64,000 nt of DNA from Allomuricauda sp. (lineage in GTDB: Bacteria; Bacteroidota; Bacteroidia; Flavobacteriales; Flavobacteriaceae). Made by a program: the position numbers and the translations under genes. The notes beneath the pieces were generated by a model. That model had not been told where the DNA came from and made no database searches. It was given only the letters and a program-made list of their open reading frames with translations. Every line of letters begins with the position of its first letter. Positions within the stretch are counted from its first letter, which is position 1. The DNA is taken from NCBI RefSeq assembly GCF_013911645.1, contig NZ_JACESV010000001.1, positions 372,001 through 436,000 on the forward strand, written 5' to 3'. Shown here one piece after another: positions 17,570 to 26,836 of the stretch.

Positions 17570-18418
17570 TTATTTCCAGAGGAATGTTGAAGCATTTTTG
17601 ACTTCTTCAATCAAATTAAGGTCAAATAATCTGGATTGCACCTCGTTCACGGTTGCTTCAGAAAGTTGTTCTTGTCCCCACGTAGTTTTGGATAGCCATT
17701 CTTGGATATCCTCCAGTTTTTGCTCGTATCTGTTGGATAGTGTTCTATCAATACTTGGAATTTGTTTAAACTCCGAGGTGTAGGTATTTATCACCTCCAA
17801 AATATGGCGCAACACGCCTACGTTTTCTTTTAGAAATGCATCCGAAGCAGCAATCACAAAACAAGGCCAAGGGGTAGGGCAGTCGCCCACTCGTTTAAAG
17901 GTTCCGTTGTCCACGAGCGGTTTGGTGGTAAAGTGCTCCCACATAAAATAGGCATTGGAGCCATTTGTGAGGTTTTCTACGGCGCCATCAAGGTTGTTTA
18001 CGATTTCAAATTCGAGGTTTTCGGTGTCCCATCCTTGGTTTTGTGCATTGATGTAGGCCATTAAATGACTGCCACTACCCATACGGCTGATGGCAATTTT
18101 GTCATCTTTTAATGAGGTGATGGAGTGTCGGTCGCTATTTGCATCTACATGGATTCCCCAGAGCAGGGGGGAAGAGATGTATTCCTGAACAATTTTACTT
18201 GGATTGCCCTGCGAAATACTTTTTATAATGCCCTCCGTAAGAATGATACCCATGTCCGCTTCACCATCTTGAAGCATTTGGGTCATTTTTCCCGTTCCTT
18301 CGGGAATATCCGTCCATTCCAATTGAATACCTCGGTCTTCAAAGGCATTATCTTTCATGGCAAGGTGCCAAGGCAGGTTAAAATGTTCGGGGACACCTAT
18401 TATTTTTATGGTTTTCAT
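17570..18418 (-). CDS. Cytosolic periplasmic-binding-protein-like protein (Ca3427-like)
   Basis: The 282-residue protein has a type 2 solute-binding fold: IKIIGVPEHFNLPWHLAMK at the start, then EADMGIILTEG and ISRMGSGSHLMAY, patterns seen in NMT1/nitrate/sulfonate-binding proteins. It lacks a signal peptide and lipobox, and no ABC permease or ATPase lies nearby. It resembles, from memory, the PBP2 Ca3427-like group shared with yeasts. A cytosolic ligand-binding or enzymatic role is more likely than transport. Confidence 0.75.
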   Translation of the reverse strand: MKTIKIIGVPEHFNLPWHLAMKDNAFEDRGIQLEWTDIPEGTGKMTQMLQDGEADMGIILTEGIIKSISQGNPSKIVQEYISSPLLWGIHVDANSDRHSITSLKDDKIAISRMGSGSHLMAYINAQNQGWDTENLEFEIVNNLDGAVENLTNGSNAYFMWEHFTTKPLVDNGTFKRVGDCPTPWPCFVIAASDAFLKENVGVLRHILEVINTYTSEFKQIPSIDRTLSNRYEQKLEDIQEWLSKTTWGQEQLSEATVNEVQSRLFDLNLIEEVKNASTFLWK

Positions 18419-18490
18419 CTGTTTGGATTCTTGATAGGGGTTAAAATTATGATTCCAGATGGTATTTTCTCAAAAATATGGTCTAAAAAA

Positions 18491-19378
18491 TTATACCAGT
18501 TGACTTTCAGCAATGCATTTTAGGGTGTATTGAATCAGCTCGTCAACAGTTTTATGCCCTTGTTTGGAGAACTCCCCCGTGGCCCTATTGGCCAATATGG
18601 CATTAAGGGAAACAGCTCGGTGTCCATGTAGTTTTGCAATGCCGTAAATGGCCGCTGTTTCCATTTCTAGGTTGGTTATCCTCAAATCTCCAAATGAAAA
18701 ACCCGCTAACTTTTCATTGAAATCGGCAATGGCCGGGTTTAAGCGTAACACCCTTCCTTGTGGCCCATAAAATCCTGAATTTGTAGCGGTTAAACCTAAT
18801 CGTATACGATTTGAAGTGAAAATATCTGCTAAATCCTTATCAAAATCGACCGCATAGGGGTGGATATTGTACTTACTCCAATTTAAGTAGGCTGCAAGTG
18901 CTTGTTCCATCTCTTTGTTTTTGATGTGCCCGCAATCATAGAAATGTAAAAGATTGTCAAGGCCAATACCAGTGGCGCTCATCAAAAAGGAATCAACAGG
19001 GATATCTGGTTGCAAAGAGCCAGATGTACCGACCCGTATAAAACTGAGCTGTTTTTTTTTGGACTTTATTTGTCGAGATTGAAAATCTATGTTCGCCAAG
19101 GCATCCAACTCATTAAAAACAATATCAATATTGTCCGTTCCGATGCCTGTAGAAACAACAGAAATACGTTTACCTGAATAATAGCCAGTATGGGTGACAA
19201 ATTCTCGCTTACTTTTCTTTATTTCGATGGAATCAAAGTATTTGGATACCTCGCGCACCCGTTCTGGGTCACCAACCGTGATAATGGTGGTGGCAATGTC
19301 ATCTGGAAGAAGATTTAGATGGTAAATGCTCCCATCAGGATTCAGAATAAGCTCTGAACTGCCCAAAGATGAGCCCAT
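18491..19378 (-). CDS. Nucleoside phosphorylase (uridine/purine phosphorylase superfamily)
   Basis: The 295-residue cytosolic enzyme splits nucleosides with phosphate. Visible features are TVGDPERVREVSKYFD at about 34, the STGIGTDN phosphate loop (about 75), RVGTSGSLQPD (about 115) and NLEMETAAIYGIA (about 240), with the Glu-Met-Glu that binds ribose. The overall pattern is closest to uridine phosphorylase. It starts 4 bp after the DUF1835 gene stops, so both share a transcript. Confidence 0.88.
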   Translation of the reverse strand: MGSSLGSSELILNPDGSIYHLNLLPDDIATTIITVGDPERVREVSKYFDSIEIKKSKREFVTHTGYYSGKRISVVSTGIGTDNIDIVFNELDALANIDFQSRQIKSKKKQLSFIRVGTSGSLQPDIPVDSFLMSATGIGLDNLLHFYDCGHIKNKEMEQALAAYLNWSKYNIHPYAVDFDKDLADIFTSNRIRLGLTATNSGFYGPQGRVLRLNPAIADFNEKLAGFSFGDLRITNLEMETAAIYGIAKLHGHRAVSLNAILANRATGEFSKQGHKTVDELIQYTLKCIAESQLV

Positions 19379-19382
19379 TTTA

Positions 19383-20315
19383 TTATAATTTAAGGATTCG
19401 GTCCGTATCGCTATTATATAGGAAGTTATACTTTAAAGAACCCCCGAGATACATTTGATTATCACGTAGTTCCGAATAGTAATTTGCTTCTTGCTTTAAT
19501 ACGTGCAATCCTTTTTTGGTCAATTTTACAGGGTCAAAAGAACTGAACAGAGGTTTTAAGGAAGAAATCATGCGTTCGTATTGCGTATCCCCAAAACCAT
19601 AAAAACCTTGGTTGGTCAATAAATCCTCCAAAAGCTCTTTTTTGGATTTAGGTTTTTCTTGTTTGGCCACTTCCAAAATATGGTTTTCCAAATCGTTAAG
19701 CCCATTTTTAATGGTAGGGAAGCGTTTAAGGTGGGTTTTCAGCGCATCCGATAGGTATTCAAACTGAAAATCGTTGTTGGCAATCTGGTTTTCCAAGCGG
19801 ATAGGATTGTCGCTGCAATAGAGTTGCCATATATAATCGGCGTATTCAATATCATCCTGCGAAAGAACCTTCCTTTTGTCGTAAAGATCAAGTAACTTTT
19901 CGTCGCCGAGTTCATTTAAACCATAAAGTTTACTGGAGCCTTCCACTTTGCCACTACAGACCAACGAGATTTCGGCATGCCTTCTGTGCTGTTTTAGCCA
20001 GCTAAGTACGGCAAGCATGTTGATTTGGCAAAAGAGGTCGTATTCAAACCACAGTACAATATGGTCCTGTTGCTTGTGGTTGCAGAGTGACCGATATTCC
20101 TTGAGGGTTTTTTCTATGAACCAGGATTTGGAGACTTTGTAATTTTTGTTTAGGAACTCGAACCTTGTTTTCCAAAACGATTCGCTTCCTACCGTGGAGA
20201 GGGTTTTGCCTTCGCAAAGCATTTCTCTCCAGGTAATTACATCCCCTTTTAAATCTAAAGACTGTAATCTGGACGTGAAACTGTCCCCGTTGGTTATGTG
20301 CAACAGTGATTTCAT
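19383..20315 (-). CDS. DUF1835 domain protein
   Basis: The 310-residue soluble protein starts with LHITNGDSFTSRLQSLDLKGDVITWREMLCEG-type sequence, recognised by its NGDS and WREML motifs. These are typical of DUF1835. A central VLWFEYDLFCQINML segment and a C-terminal part like DUF3658 follow. No activity has been established for the family. It precedes the nucleoside phosphorylase gene with a 4-bp gap. Confidence 0.85.
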   Translation of the reverse strand: MKSLLHITNGDSFTSRLQSLDLKGDVITWREMLCEGKTLSTVGSESFWKTRFEFLNKNYKVSKSWFIEKTLKEYRSLCNHKQQDHIVLWFEYDLFCQINMLAVLSWLKQHRRHAEISLVCSGKVEGSSKLYGLNELGDEKLLDLYDKRKVLSQDDIEYADYIWQLYCSDNPIRLENQIANNDFQFEYLSDALKTHLKRFPTIKNGLNDLENHILEVAKQEKPKSKKELLEDLLTNQGFYGFGDTQYERMISSLKPLFSSFDPVKLTKKGLHVLKQEANYYSELRDNQMYLGGSLKYNFLYNSDTDRILKL

Positions 20316-20459
20316 TTTCAGCTCAGTTTTCGTTGGTTAGGAAGAATAAAAGTAAGGTTTAAAGCAAGAACACAAAAATTTTTTCACAAAACATTGGTAT
20401 TCCGATCAAGTTTTTAACATGAAATAAAAAGTAAATCAATTTTTTGTTGATTTATCGAG

Positions 20460-20789
20460 TCATCCACCGACACGCTTTACGGAAAAGCCGTTTTTTTTGA
20501 GATAGTCCATAATTTTATCCCTGTAATCACCTTGGATGATGATGGTTTCGTTTTTAAAGCTTCCGCCCACGCCCAAGAGTGTTTTTAGGTCTTTGGTCAA
20601 TTTTTTAAAATCGCTGTCGGCACCGTTGTACCCTTCAAGAATGGTTACAGGTTTCCCTTTTCTCTTTTCGTATTTGCAGATAATGGGGTCGTCTTGTAGC
20701 CAATAAGAGGGCTTTTCTTTGTCATTATCGGGCTCTTCTTCTGGTTCGTGGTCTGGAAATAAATTTTTAAGCTGATCTCCTAAGTCCAT
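20460..20789 (-). CDS. SUI1/eIF1-like translation factor (YciH family)
   Basis: The 109-residue protein has an acidic linker (about 8-25) and a C-terminal SUI1 fold: RKGKPVTILEGYNG, LKTLLGVGGSFKNETIIIQGDYRDKI in parts, and the closing FSVKRVGG. Bacterial YciH binds the ribosome near the start site and influences start-codon fidelity. The sequence is complete. A 128-bp nested palindrome lies just upstream. Confidence 0.92.
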   Translation of the reverse strand: MDLGDQLKNLFPDHEPEEEPDNDKEKPSYWLQDDPIICKYEKRKGKPVTILEGYNGADSDFKKLTKDLKTLLGVGGSFKNETIIIQGDYRDKIMDYLKKNGFSVKRVGG

Positions 20790-20812
20790 TATTGGTGTTT
20801 TTGTATATCAGT

Positions 20813-20940
20813 AATTGTACCAGTGACCTTGAAGGTTTGTGCCGATGCTTTGTTTTTGCCCTCTTGAGCGCAGTCGAAAGGCAGACATAAACATCTCGAC
20901 TGCGCTCGATTTGACATTTGGATTGACCACTGGTACAATT
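20813..20940. repeat. 128-bp nested palindromic element (REP/MITE-like)
   Basis: Perfect 13-bp inverted ends aattgtaccagtg (20813-20825) and cactggtacaatt (20928-20940) enclose a second exact inverted pair, gagcgcagtcga (20866-20877) and tcgactgcgctc (20896-20907). The inner word is a dispersed one, also found near 12.45, 12.68 and 30.09 kb. It lies between the end of the 2OG-oxygenase gene and sui1, both minus strand. No target duplication is evident. Confidence 0.75.
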
Positions 20941-20952
20941 GTGTATGATCGA

Positions 20953-21903
20953 TTATTTTTTTATCAATCCTAGTTCTATCAATCTTTCGTGTAGATACTG
21001 TCCAGCGGTAATATCCTCAAAAGCCTTGGGATGCTCATCATCAATACAATTTTCCAAGCAGTCAAGAGGCATGTCGCTAACAGGGTGCATAAAAAACGGA
21101 ATGGAATACCTCGATGTGCCCCAAAGCTCCTTCGGAGGATTTACAACTTGGTGGATGGTGGATTTTAGTTTGTTATTGGAAAGTCTAGACAACATATCCC
21201 CAACATTGATCATCAATTGGTCGGGTTGGGCAATGGCATCTACCCAGTTTCCTTCATGATCTTTAACTTGAAGACCTTTTCCGTGGGCGCCCATCAATAA
21301 GGTAATCAAGTTGATATCGCCATGTGCGGCAGCCCTGACGGCGTTCTTAGGTTCTTCGGTAATGGGCGGATAGTGAATGGGCCTTAAAATAGAGTTTCCA
21401 TTTTTTATGTAATCATCAAAATAGGTTTCTTCCAAATCCAAATGTAAAGCCAATGCTCGCAACACATATTTTGCGGTTTTTTCCAGCATTTTATAGGTTT
21501 CCTTTCCAACTCGATTAAAATCTGGAAGTTCTTCAACCATAACATTATCTGGGTATTCAGCTTCCAGTTCCGGATTGTCTTCCACATATTGACCGAAATG
21601 CCAAAATTCCTTCAGGTCGCCTTCTTTTTTGCCTTTCGCATGCTCTTTTCCAAAGGAAGTGTATCCTCTTTGTCCTCCAATGCCTTCAATTTCATACTTA
21701 TCCTTAACCTCTTGTGGTAGATTAAAGAACTTTTTTATTTCGTCATAAAGATTTTCCACTAACTCATCCGATAAAAAATGTCCGCTCAGTGCCACAAAAC
21801 CGATATCCTCAAAAGCAGCCCCGATTTCTTTGACAAACTTTTCTTTTCTTTTTGGGTCACCCGAAACAAAATCTTTCAGGTCCACACTTGGAATAGCACT
21901 CAT
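20953..21903 (-). CDS. 2-oxoglutarate/Fe(II) oxygenase, isopenicillin N synthase family
   Basis: The 316-residue cytosolic enzyme shows the double-stranded beta-helix iron site: AAHGDINLITLL gives the H-x-D, KSTIHQVV gives the distal His, and RYSIPFF gives the Arg that binds 2-oxoglutarate. The N-terminal region (IPSVDLKDFVSG) is the DIOX_N domain. The family includes flavone and gibberellin oxidases; the bacterial substrate is not predictable. It points toward sui1 through the palindromic element. Confidence 0.9.
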   Translation of the reverse strand: MSAIPSVDLKDFVSGDPKRKEKFVKEIGAAFEDIGFVALSGHFLSDELVENLYDEIKKFFNLPQEVKDKYEIEGIGGQRGYTSFGKEHAKGKKEGDLKEFWHFGQYVEDNPELEAEYPDNVMVEELPDFNRVGKETYKMLEKTAKYVLRALALHLDLEETYFDDYIKNGNSILRPIHYPPITEEPKNAVRAAAHGDINLITLLMGAHGKGLQVKDHEGNWVDAIAQPDQLMINVGDMLSRLSNNKLKSTIHQVVNPPKELWGTSRYSIPFFMHPVSDMPLDCLENCIDDEHPKAFEDITAGQYLHERLIELGLIKK

Positions 21904-22013
21904 ATTGTCATCTTTGAAATAATGTCAAAAATAGGGAATAATGCTGAAGGTTTTAGAATTTTAAAGCGTTTTGAAAGGCTTTTTACTACATTTAACCAAT
22001 AGAATTTTATTGT

Positions 22014-23993
22014 ATGAGGTATCATATTGGCAGCTTGGAACATGAAAAGTTGTTGGATTTGTACAAAGGCATGCTTAAGCCGAGAATGATAGAGGAAAAG
22101 ATGTTGATTCTTCTAAGGCAGGGCAAAATTTCCAAATGGTTTAGCGGTATAGGACAGGAGGCTATTTCCGTGGGTGTTACAAAGGCGCTCAAGGAAAGTG
22201 AGTATATCCTCCCCATGCATCGAAATCTAGGTGTTTTTACCTCCAGAAATATTCCTTTGAACCGACTTTTTGCGCAATGGCAAGGAAAACAAAGCGGTTT
22301 TACCCAAGGTAGGGACCGTAGTTTCCATTTTGGAACTCAGGAATACAAGATTGTTGGCATGATTTCGCATCTGGGCCCTCAACTCGGAGTGGCCGATGGA
22401 ATTGCTTTGGCCGATATGTTACGGAGAAAGAAGCGGGTAACGGCCGTTTTTACGGGAGAGGGCGCCACCAGTGAAGGGGATTTTCACGAAGCCTTGAACG
22501 TGGCCTCTGTTTGGAACTTGCCCGTGTTGTTCTGTATTGAGAACAATGGTTATGGGCTTTCCACGCCGACCAACGAGCAATACAATTGCGAACATTTGGC
22601 GGATAGGGCCAAGGGGTATGGCATTGAGTCCAGAATTATTGATGGCAACAATATCTTGGAAGTGTACGCAAAAGTAGATGAATTGTGCAAAGCCATTCGG
22701 AGGAGGCCGCGACCAGTGCTTTTGGAATTCAAAACGTTTCGGATGCGTGGGCACGAAGAAGCAAGCGGAACCAAATATGTCCCAGATAAGTTGATGAAGG
22801 AATGGGAAAAGAAAGACCCTATTTCCAATTATGAAAGTTTTCTATTGGAAGAAGGGGTGCTTACAGAGGAAAATATTGAGGCAATCAAGCAAGACATTTC
22901 TGAGGAAATCAATACCAATTTGAAGCTTGCTTTTGATGAACCTGAAGTTTCCCTAAATGAAACTAAAGAATTAAATGAGGTTTACCAAGAATTTAACTAT
23001 CAGAATATTGAACCTGAATCAAATGAATCTGAAAACATTCGATTTGTTGATGCCATTTCCCAAGGATTGGAGCAATCCATGTACCGCCACAACGAACTCA
23101 TTATTATGGGGCAAGATGTTGCGGATTACGGGGGTGTTTTTAAAATTACCGAAGGTTTTGTGCCCAAATTTGGAAAAAGTCGGGTACGGAATACACCCAT
23201 TTGTGAGTCGGCGATTGTTTCCGCGGCCATGGGTTTGTCCATTAACGGAATGAAGGCTGTTGTAGAGATGCAGTTTGCCGATTTTGTGAGTTCTGGGTTC
23301 AACCCTATTGTCAACTATTTGGCAAAAGTGCATTATCGTTGGAACGAAAAAGCCGATGTAGTCATTCGAATGCCCTGCGGCGGCGGTGTAGGGGCGGGGC
23401 CATTCCATTCCCAGACGAATGAAGCTTGGTTCACCAAAACCCCCGGACTCAAAGTGGTATACCCCGCATTTCCTTATGATGCCAAAGGATTGTTGGCCAC
23501 AGCGGTTAACGACCCCAATCCAGTGCTGTTTTTTGAGCATAAAGGGTTGTATCGAAGTGTTAAAGGTGATGTTCCTAAAGATTACTACACCTTGCCGTTT
23601 GGCAAGGCCAAACTTTTAAGGGAAGGGAACTCCCTAACGGTGGTTACCTATGGTGCAGGCGTACATTGGGCTTTGGAAATTCTCGAAAAACACCCTGAAA
23701 TTGCTACAGATTTGATTGATTTGCGAACGCTTCAACCATTGGACACCGAAACTATTTTCAATTCGGTAAAAAAGACCGGGAAATTGATTGTGCTTCATGA
23801 AGACACCTTATTTGGAGGTATTGCCAGCGATATATCGGCCTTGGTCATGGAAAACTGTTTTGAGTTTCTGGACGCTCCCATAAAAAGAGTCGGCAGTTTG
23901 GAAACCCCAGTACCCTTTGCAAAACCACTTGAAGCCAATTATTTACCAAAAAACCGATTCGAATCATCATTAATTGAACTATATCAATATTAA
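22014..23993 (+). CDS. 2-oxoacid dehydrogenase E1, fused alpha and beta subunits
   Basis: The 659-residue protein joins E1-alpha (about 1-315) and E1-beta (about 340-655) by a linker rich in Glu and Asn. It decarboxylates a 2-oxoacid with thiamine diphosphate, most likely branched-chain oxoacids. The ThDP motif is canonical: GEGATSEGDFHEALN, then FCIENNGYG, with Glu and the second Asn 29 residues apart. The beta half shows FADFVSSGFN, MPCGGGVGAGPFHSQ and VTYGAGV. E2 and E3 genes are not in this window. A second, longer fused E1 lies at 56021. Confidence 0.92.
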   Translation: MRYHIGSLEHEKLLDLYKGMLKPRMIEEKMLILLRQGKISKWFSGIGQEAISVGVTKALKESEYILPMHRNLGVFTSRNIPLNRLFAQWQGKQSGFTQGRDRSFHFGTQEYKIVGMISHLGPQLGVADGIALADMLRRKKRVTAVFTGEGATSEGDFHEALNVASVWNLPVLFCIENNGYGLSTPTNEQYNCEHLADRAKGYGIESRIIDGNNILEVYAKVDELCKAIRRRPRPVLLEFKTFRMRGHEEASGTKYVPDKLMKEWEKKDPISNYESFLLEEGVLTEENIEAIKQDISEEINTNLKLAFDEPEVSLNETKELNEVYQEFNYQNIEPESNESENIRFVDAISQGLEQSMYRHNELIIMGQDVADYGGVFKITEGFVPKFGKSRVRNTPICESAIVSAAMGLSINGMKAVVEMQFADFVSSGFNPIVNYLAKVHYRWNEKADVVIRMPCGGGVGAGPFHSQTNEAWFTKTPGLKVVYPAFPYDAKGLLATAVNDPNPVLFFEHKGLYRSVKGDVPKDYYTLPFGKAKLLREGNSLTVVTYGAGVHWALEILEKHPEIATDLIDLRTLQPLDTETIFNSVKKTGKLIVLHEDTLFGGIASDISALVMENCFEFLDAPIKRVGSLETPVPFAKPLEANYLPKNRFESSLIELYQY

Positions 23994-24079
23994 AATCAGT
24001 TGTTTAACTTTTTTTTGATAATTTAACAACTATAAATACGTCCCCAAACGTATATTTTTTGAACATTAACTTAATACTT

Positions 24080-24565
24080 ATGATAAAACGATCACTTTTA
24101 CTTTTTACGGTGATGGGATTTTTATTCTCATCGTGTTCCATTTCCAAAAGCGCTAGAGCACAGCGAAATTTGTTTAGTGGAACCTGGAACTTGGACAATG
24201 TTTACTACGAAAACAATACCGGAAACTTTAAATCCGTCATTTTCAACGATGCAGAGGACATCTGCTTTGAGGATAGCGAATGGTTTTTTAGAGACAACAA
24301 TAGTACTGGGAGATACACCATAGCCCAAAGCTCGCTTTGTCAAGGAGGCGACCGTTTTTTTAGATGGTCCGTAGTGGAGCCGCAACAGAGTTACCAAAGC
24401 CAGCTTCAATTTAAGTTTATTGACGATAAGCGAAAGGATATTTCCGGTGGGTACGGATACCGTTTGAACATCGTTAACCTGTCCGAACAATCCATGACCC
24501 TTAAATCCAATGTGTCGGTTGACGGTACACCCGTTACTGTTGTTTATGAATTCTCAAAAAAATAA
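24080..24565 (+). CDS. Lipocalin-like lipoprotein, 161 aa
   Basis: The likely start is ATG 24080, giving a lipoprotein signal LLLFTVMGFLFSSC with the lipid cysteine near residue 16. An earlier TTG at 24059 would spoil the signal. The mature protein is a small beta-rich domain with the early LFSGTWNLDNVYYEN and late strand pairs, as in flavobacterial lipocalin-family proteins. It is exported and membrane-anchored; ligand unknown. Four bases separate it from the OmpA-like lipoprotein gene. Confidence 0.78.
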   Translation: MIKRSLLLFTVMGFLFSSCSISKSARAQRNLFSGTWNLDNVYYENNTGNFKSVIFNDAEDICFEDSEWFFRDNNSTGRYTIAQSSLCQGGDRFFRWSVVEPQQSYQSQLQFKFIDDKRKDISGGYGYRLNIVNLSEQSMTLKSNVSVDGTPVTVVYEFSKK

Positions 24566-24569
24566 TTCC

Positions 24570-25262
24570 ATGAAAAATATAGTTTTAAAAGGGGCAACGG
24601 CTTTTTTGGCGTTGACCATGATTATTGGTTGTGATGCCATCAAAAATGCGAACAATACCCAAAAAGGTGCCGCAATTGGTGCCGGTGGCGGTGCCGTTAT
24701 TGGTGGTGTAATTGGCAACAACGTAGGAAAAGGAAATACAGCTCTTGGCGCCATTATCGGAGCTGTGGTCGGCGGTGCTGCCGGTGGTTACATTGGTAAT
24801 CGCATGGATAGGCAAGCTGAAAGAATTGAACAGGAAATCCCAGGTGCAGAAGTGCAAAGGGTAGGAGAGGGCATCAATGTTACCTTTAGTGGTGAGAACG
24901 GTGTTTATTTTGACACCAATAAGTCTGACATTAAAGGAGCTTCCGCTACCACATTGGACAAATTGGCCGGAATTTTTATGGAATACCCTAAAACCAATAT
25001 TTTGGTGGAAGGACATACCGATAGCGATGGTGCCGCCGATTACAACATGGGGCTTTCCCAACGTAGGGCACAGGCCGTAACCGGGTATTTGGTGGCCAAA
25101 GGCATTTCCAGTGGACGTTTTACCACCAAATGGTATGGCGAAGAACAACCTGTGGAAAGCAACGATACCGCTTCAGGTAAAGCAGCAAACAGACGAGTGG
25201 AATTAGCTATTATTGCCTCTGACGAATTGAAAGAGGAGGCTTACGAGCAGACCGAAAATTAA
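24570..25262 (+). CDS. OmpA-family lipoprotein with glycine zipper
   Basis: Starting at ATG 24570, the 230-residue protein has a lipoprotein signal ending TMIIGC (about residue 18). A glycine-zipper region follows (about 30-75: GAAIGAGGGAVIGGVIGN and GAVVGGAAGGYIGN), which can insert into or pack against membranes. The C-terminal OmpA domain (about 105-215) carries VEGHTDSDGAADYN and LSQRRAQAV, the Asp and Arg that hold peptidoglycan. The domain order is that of SlyB/YiaD-like outer-membrane anchors. A strong terminator follows. Confidence 0.9.
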   Translation: MKNIVLKGATAFLALTMIIGCDAIKNANNTQKGAAIGAGGGAVIGGVIGNNVGKGNTALGAIIGAVVGGAAGGYIGNRMDRQAERIEQEIPGAEVQRVGEGINVTFSGENGVYFDTNKSDIKGASATTLDKLAGIFMEYPKTNILVEGHTDSDGAADYNMGLSQRRAQAVTGYLVAKGISSGRFTTKWYGEEQPVESNDTASGKAANRRVELAIIASDELKEEAYEQTEN

Positions 25263-25286
25263 TTTTTTCCGCACCTAAATTGTATA

Positions 25287-25316
25287 AGACCCGGTTTTTA
25301 CCGGGTCTTTTTTTAT
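25287..25316 (+). terminator. Rho-independent terminator
   Basis: agacccgg (25287-25294) pairs with ccgggtct (25301-25308) around a 6-base loop, followed by a T-run. It ends the lipocalin/OmpA-like transcript. Confidence 0.92.
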
Positions 25317-25423
25317 TTATGTTAAATAAATCATTAAAAGATAGTTAACTATATCAGTATTTGTAAGTATTTGTTTAACTTAAAGGGTGTCAAATAATTA
25401 ATGCTAAAAATTCTTGCGAGCCA

Positions 25424-25753
25424 ATGGAACATATCACCCAAAATAGTATCGAATATGAACAAGATGTACTGATGCGGGTGGAACGAAACCAGAGAATGGT
25501 GCAACGCCTGTCCGAAAAACTGAATTCGTACATTTATGAACCTAAGTGTCCAAGGCGGTTCGAAAAATTTTACGAACTGAACAAACACATCCAGAGTTAT
25601 AGAGCTCACGAAAAGCAGGTAATGTCTAAAATTAGAGAGAGAAAGATAAATTTTGATGCAAAAAACAACGAAATTGAAGAGCATTTAAATCGCTTTAAAA
25701 AATTGGAAAGCGAGTTTGCATCCTACATATTTGATTTAAACAAACCGCTATAA
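25424..25753 (+). CDS. Hypothetical helical protein, 109 aa
   Basis: I do not recognise a family. The protein is soluble and strongly charged, with two heptad-like helices (RVERNQRMVQRLSEKLNSY and KNNEIEEHLNRFKKLESEF) that could form a coiled coil. There is no signal peptide. It stands alone between a terminator and the EamA transporter, with its own upstream A/T-rich leader. Confidence 0.65.
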   Translation: MEHITQNSIEYEQDVLMRVERNQRMVQRLSEKLNSYIYEPKCPRRFEKFYELNKHIQSYRAHEKQVMSKIRERKINFDAKNNEIEEHLNRFKKLESEFASYIFDLNKPL

Positions 25754-25850
25754 TCCATTCAAGCAGAAAAATCAGCTAAAATTTGGCTTCACAGTTACAT
25801 ACTCCACTAAACATACGTAATATTGCAGGGCGATTAAACTGTCCTTATAA

Positions 25851-26768
25851 ATGGCAAAATCCTCCAACTCTGCTCTCGTCATCCTGGCTTTTTTTGCCAT
25901 CTATGTTATTTGGGGCTCTACCTATTTGTTGAACAAAATAGCTGTATTGGAACTGGAACCCTTTATGCTGGCCAGTTTCAGGTTCACCTTGGCGGGTCTC
26001 TGCATTTTTCTTCTGGCCAAAATAATGGGAACCTCCCTGCGAATCACTAAAGAACAACTTTTAAATACCCTGATTGCCGGAGTACTTTTCTTGAGCATTG
26101 GCAATGGTTTGGTAGTTTGGGCCCTGCGTTATGTGGATACGGGCTTTGCAGCTCTGGAAATTTCTTCGCAGCCCCTCATTATTCTTTTGTTGATGCGCGT
26201 ACTGCAAGGCAAAAAAATTCAGCCCATGTCCGTTGTTGGTGTTGTTTTTGGAATAATTGGAATCTATTTGTTGGTAAGCCAAAAACAGATTATTGCCCAA
26301 GAAGAGTCCATTGTAGGTATGATCATGATTTTTTTCTGCATGTTCTGCTGGGCCTACGCCAGTCTTTTTGTGGCAAAGGCAGACCTGCCAACCAATTATT
26401 TTGTGAACACAGGCTACCAAATGTTCTTTGCAGGTCTTGTTTTAAGTTTGATGAGCCTTGGTTTCGGGGAAGAATGGACTTCACCACTAGCTTGGGAGGG
26501 TAAGGTGCAGTTGGCCATGGTATTGCTTATATTTTTGGGAAGTATAGTAGCCTTTACCTCATTCAACTATCTGCTTAAGGCCGTTTCTCCGGAAAAAGTG
26601 GCAACCTCTACCTATGTAAATCCAATTGTAGCGCTGTTGTTGGGATGGTATTTTCTCGATGAGAAGATTACCCTGCAATCCATCATAGCCGCTGCGATTC
26701 TTTTAACAGGAGTGTATTTTATCAACACTAAAAAAACGTTGGCCATTTTTGAACGCTTTAAACGTTAA
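25851..26768 (+). CDS. EamA/DMT-family transporter
   Basis: The 305-residue integral membrane protein has ten hydrophobic segments in two EamA repeats (about 8-140 and 150-295). The first contains YVIWGSTYLLNKIAV and the second MIMIFFCMFCWAYASLFV. The loop PEKVATSTYVNPIVALLLGW is typical of the second repeat. DMT proteins export or exchange small metabolites such as amino acids across the inner membrane; the substrate is not predictable. Confidence 0.92.
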   Translation: MAKSSNSALVILAFFAIYVIWGSTYLLNKIAVLELEPFMLASFRFTLAGLCIFLLAKIMGTSLRITKEQLLNTLIAGVLFLSIGNGLVVWALRYVDTGFAALEISSQPLIILLLMRVLQGKKIQPMSVVGVVFGIIGIYLLVSQKQIIAQEESIVGMIMIFFCMFCWAYASLFVAKADLPTNYFVNTGYQMFFAGLVLSLMSLGFGEEWTSPLAWEGKVQLAMVLLIFLGSIVAFTSFNYLLKAVSPEKVATSTYVNPIVALLLGWYFLDEKITLQSIIAAAILLTGVYFINTKKTLAIFERFKR

Positions 26769-26836
26769 GACACCGTTATTTGTCTCGGAATTGGTTTGGT
26801 TATTTTGTAATTTGTAAGATGTTAATAGTCAAACCA

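Noticed and set aside
23019..23540. 173-codon frame opposite the fused E1 gene
   Set aside because: Antisense to the conserved E1-beta part; no domain pattern.
24585..25148. 187-codon frame opposite the OmpA-like lipoprotein
   Set aside because: Antisense shadow of a glycine-zipper/OmpA gene with clear motifs.
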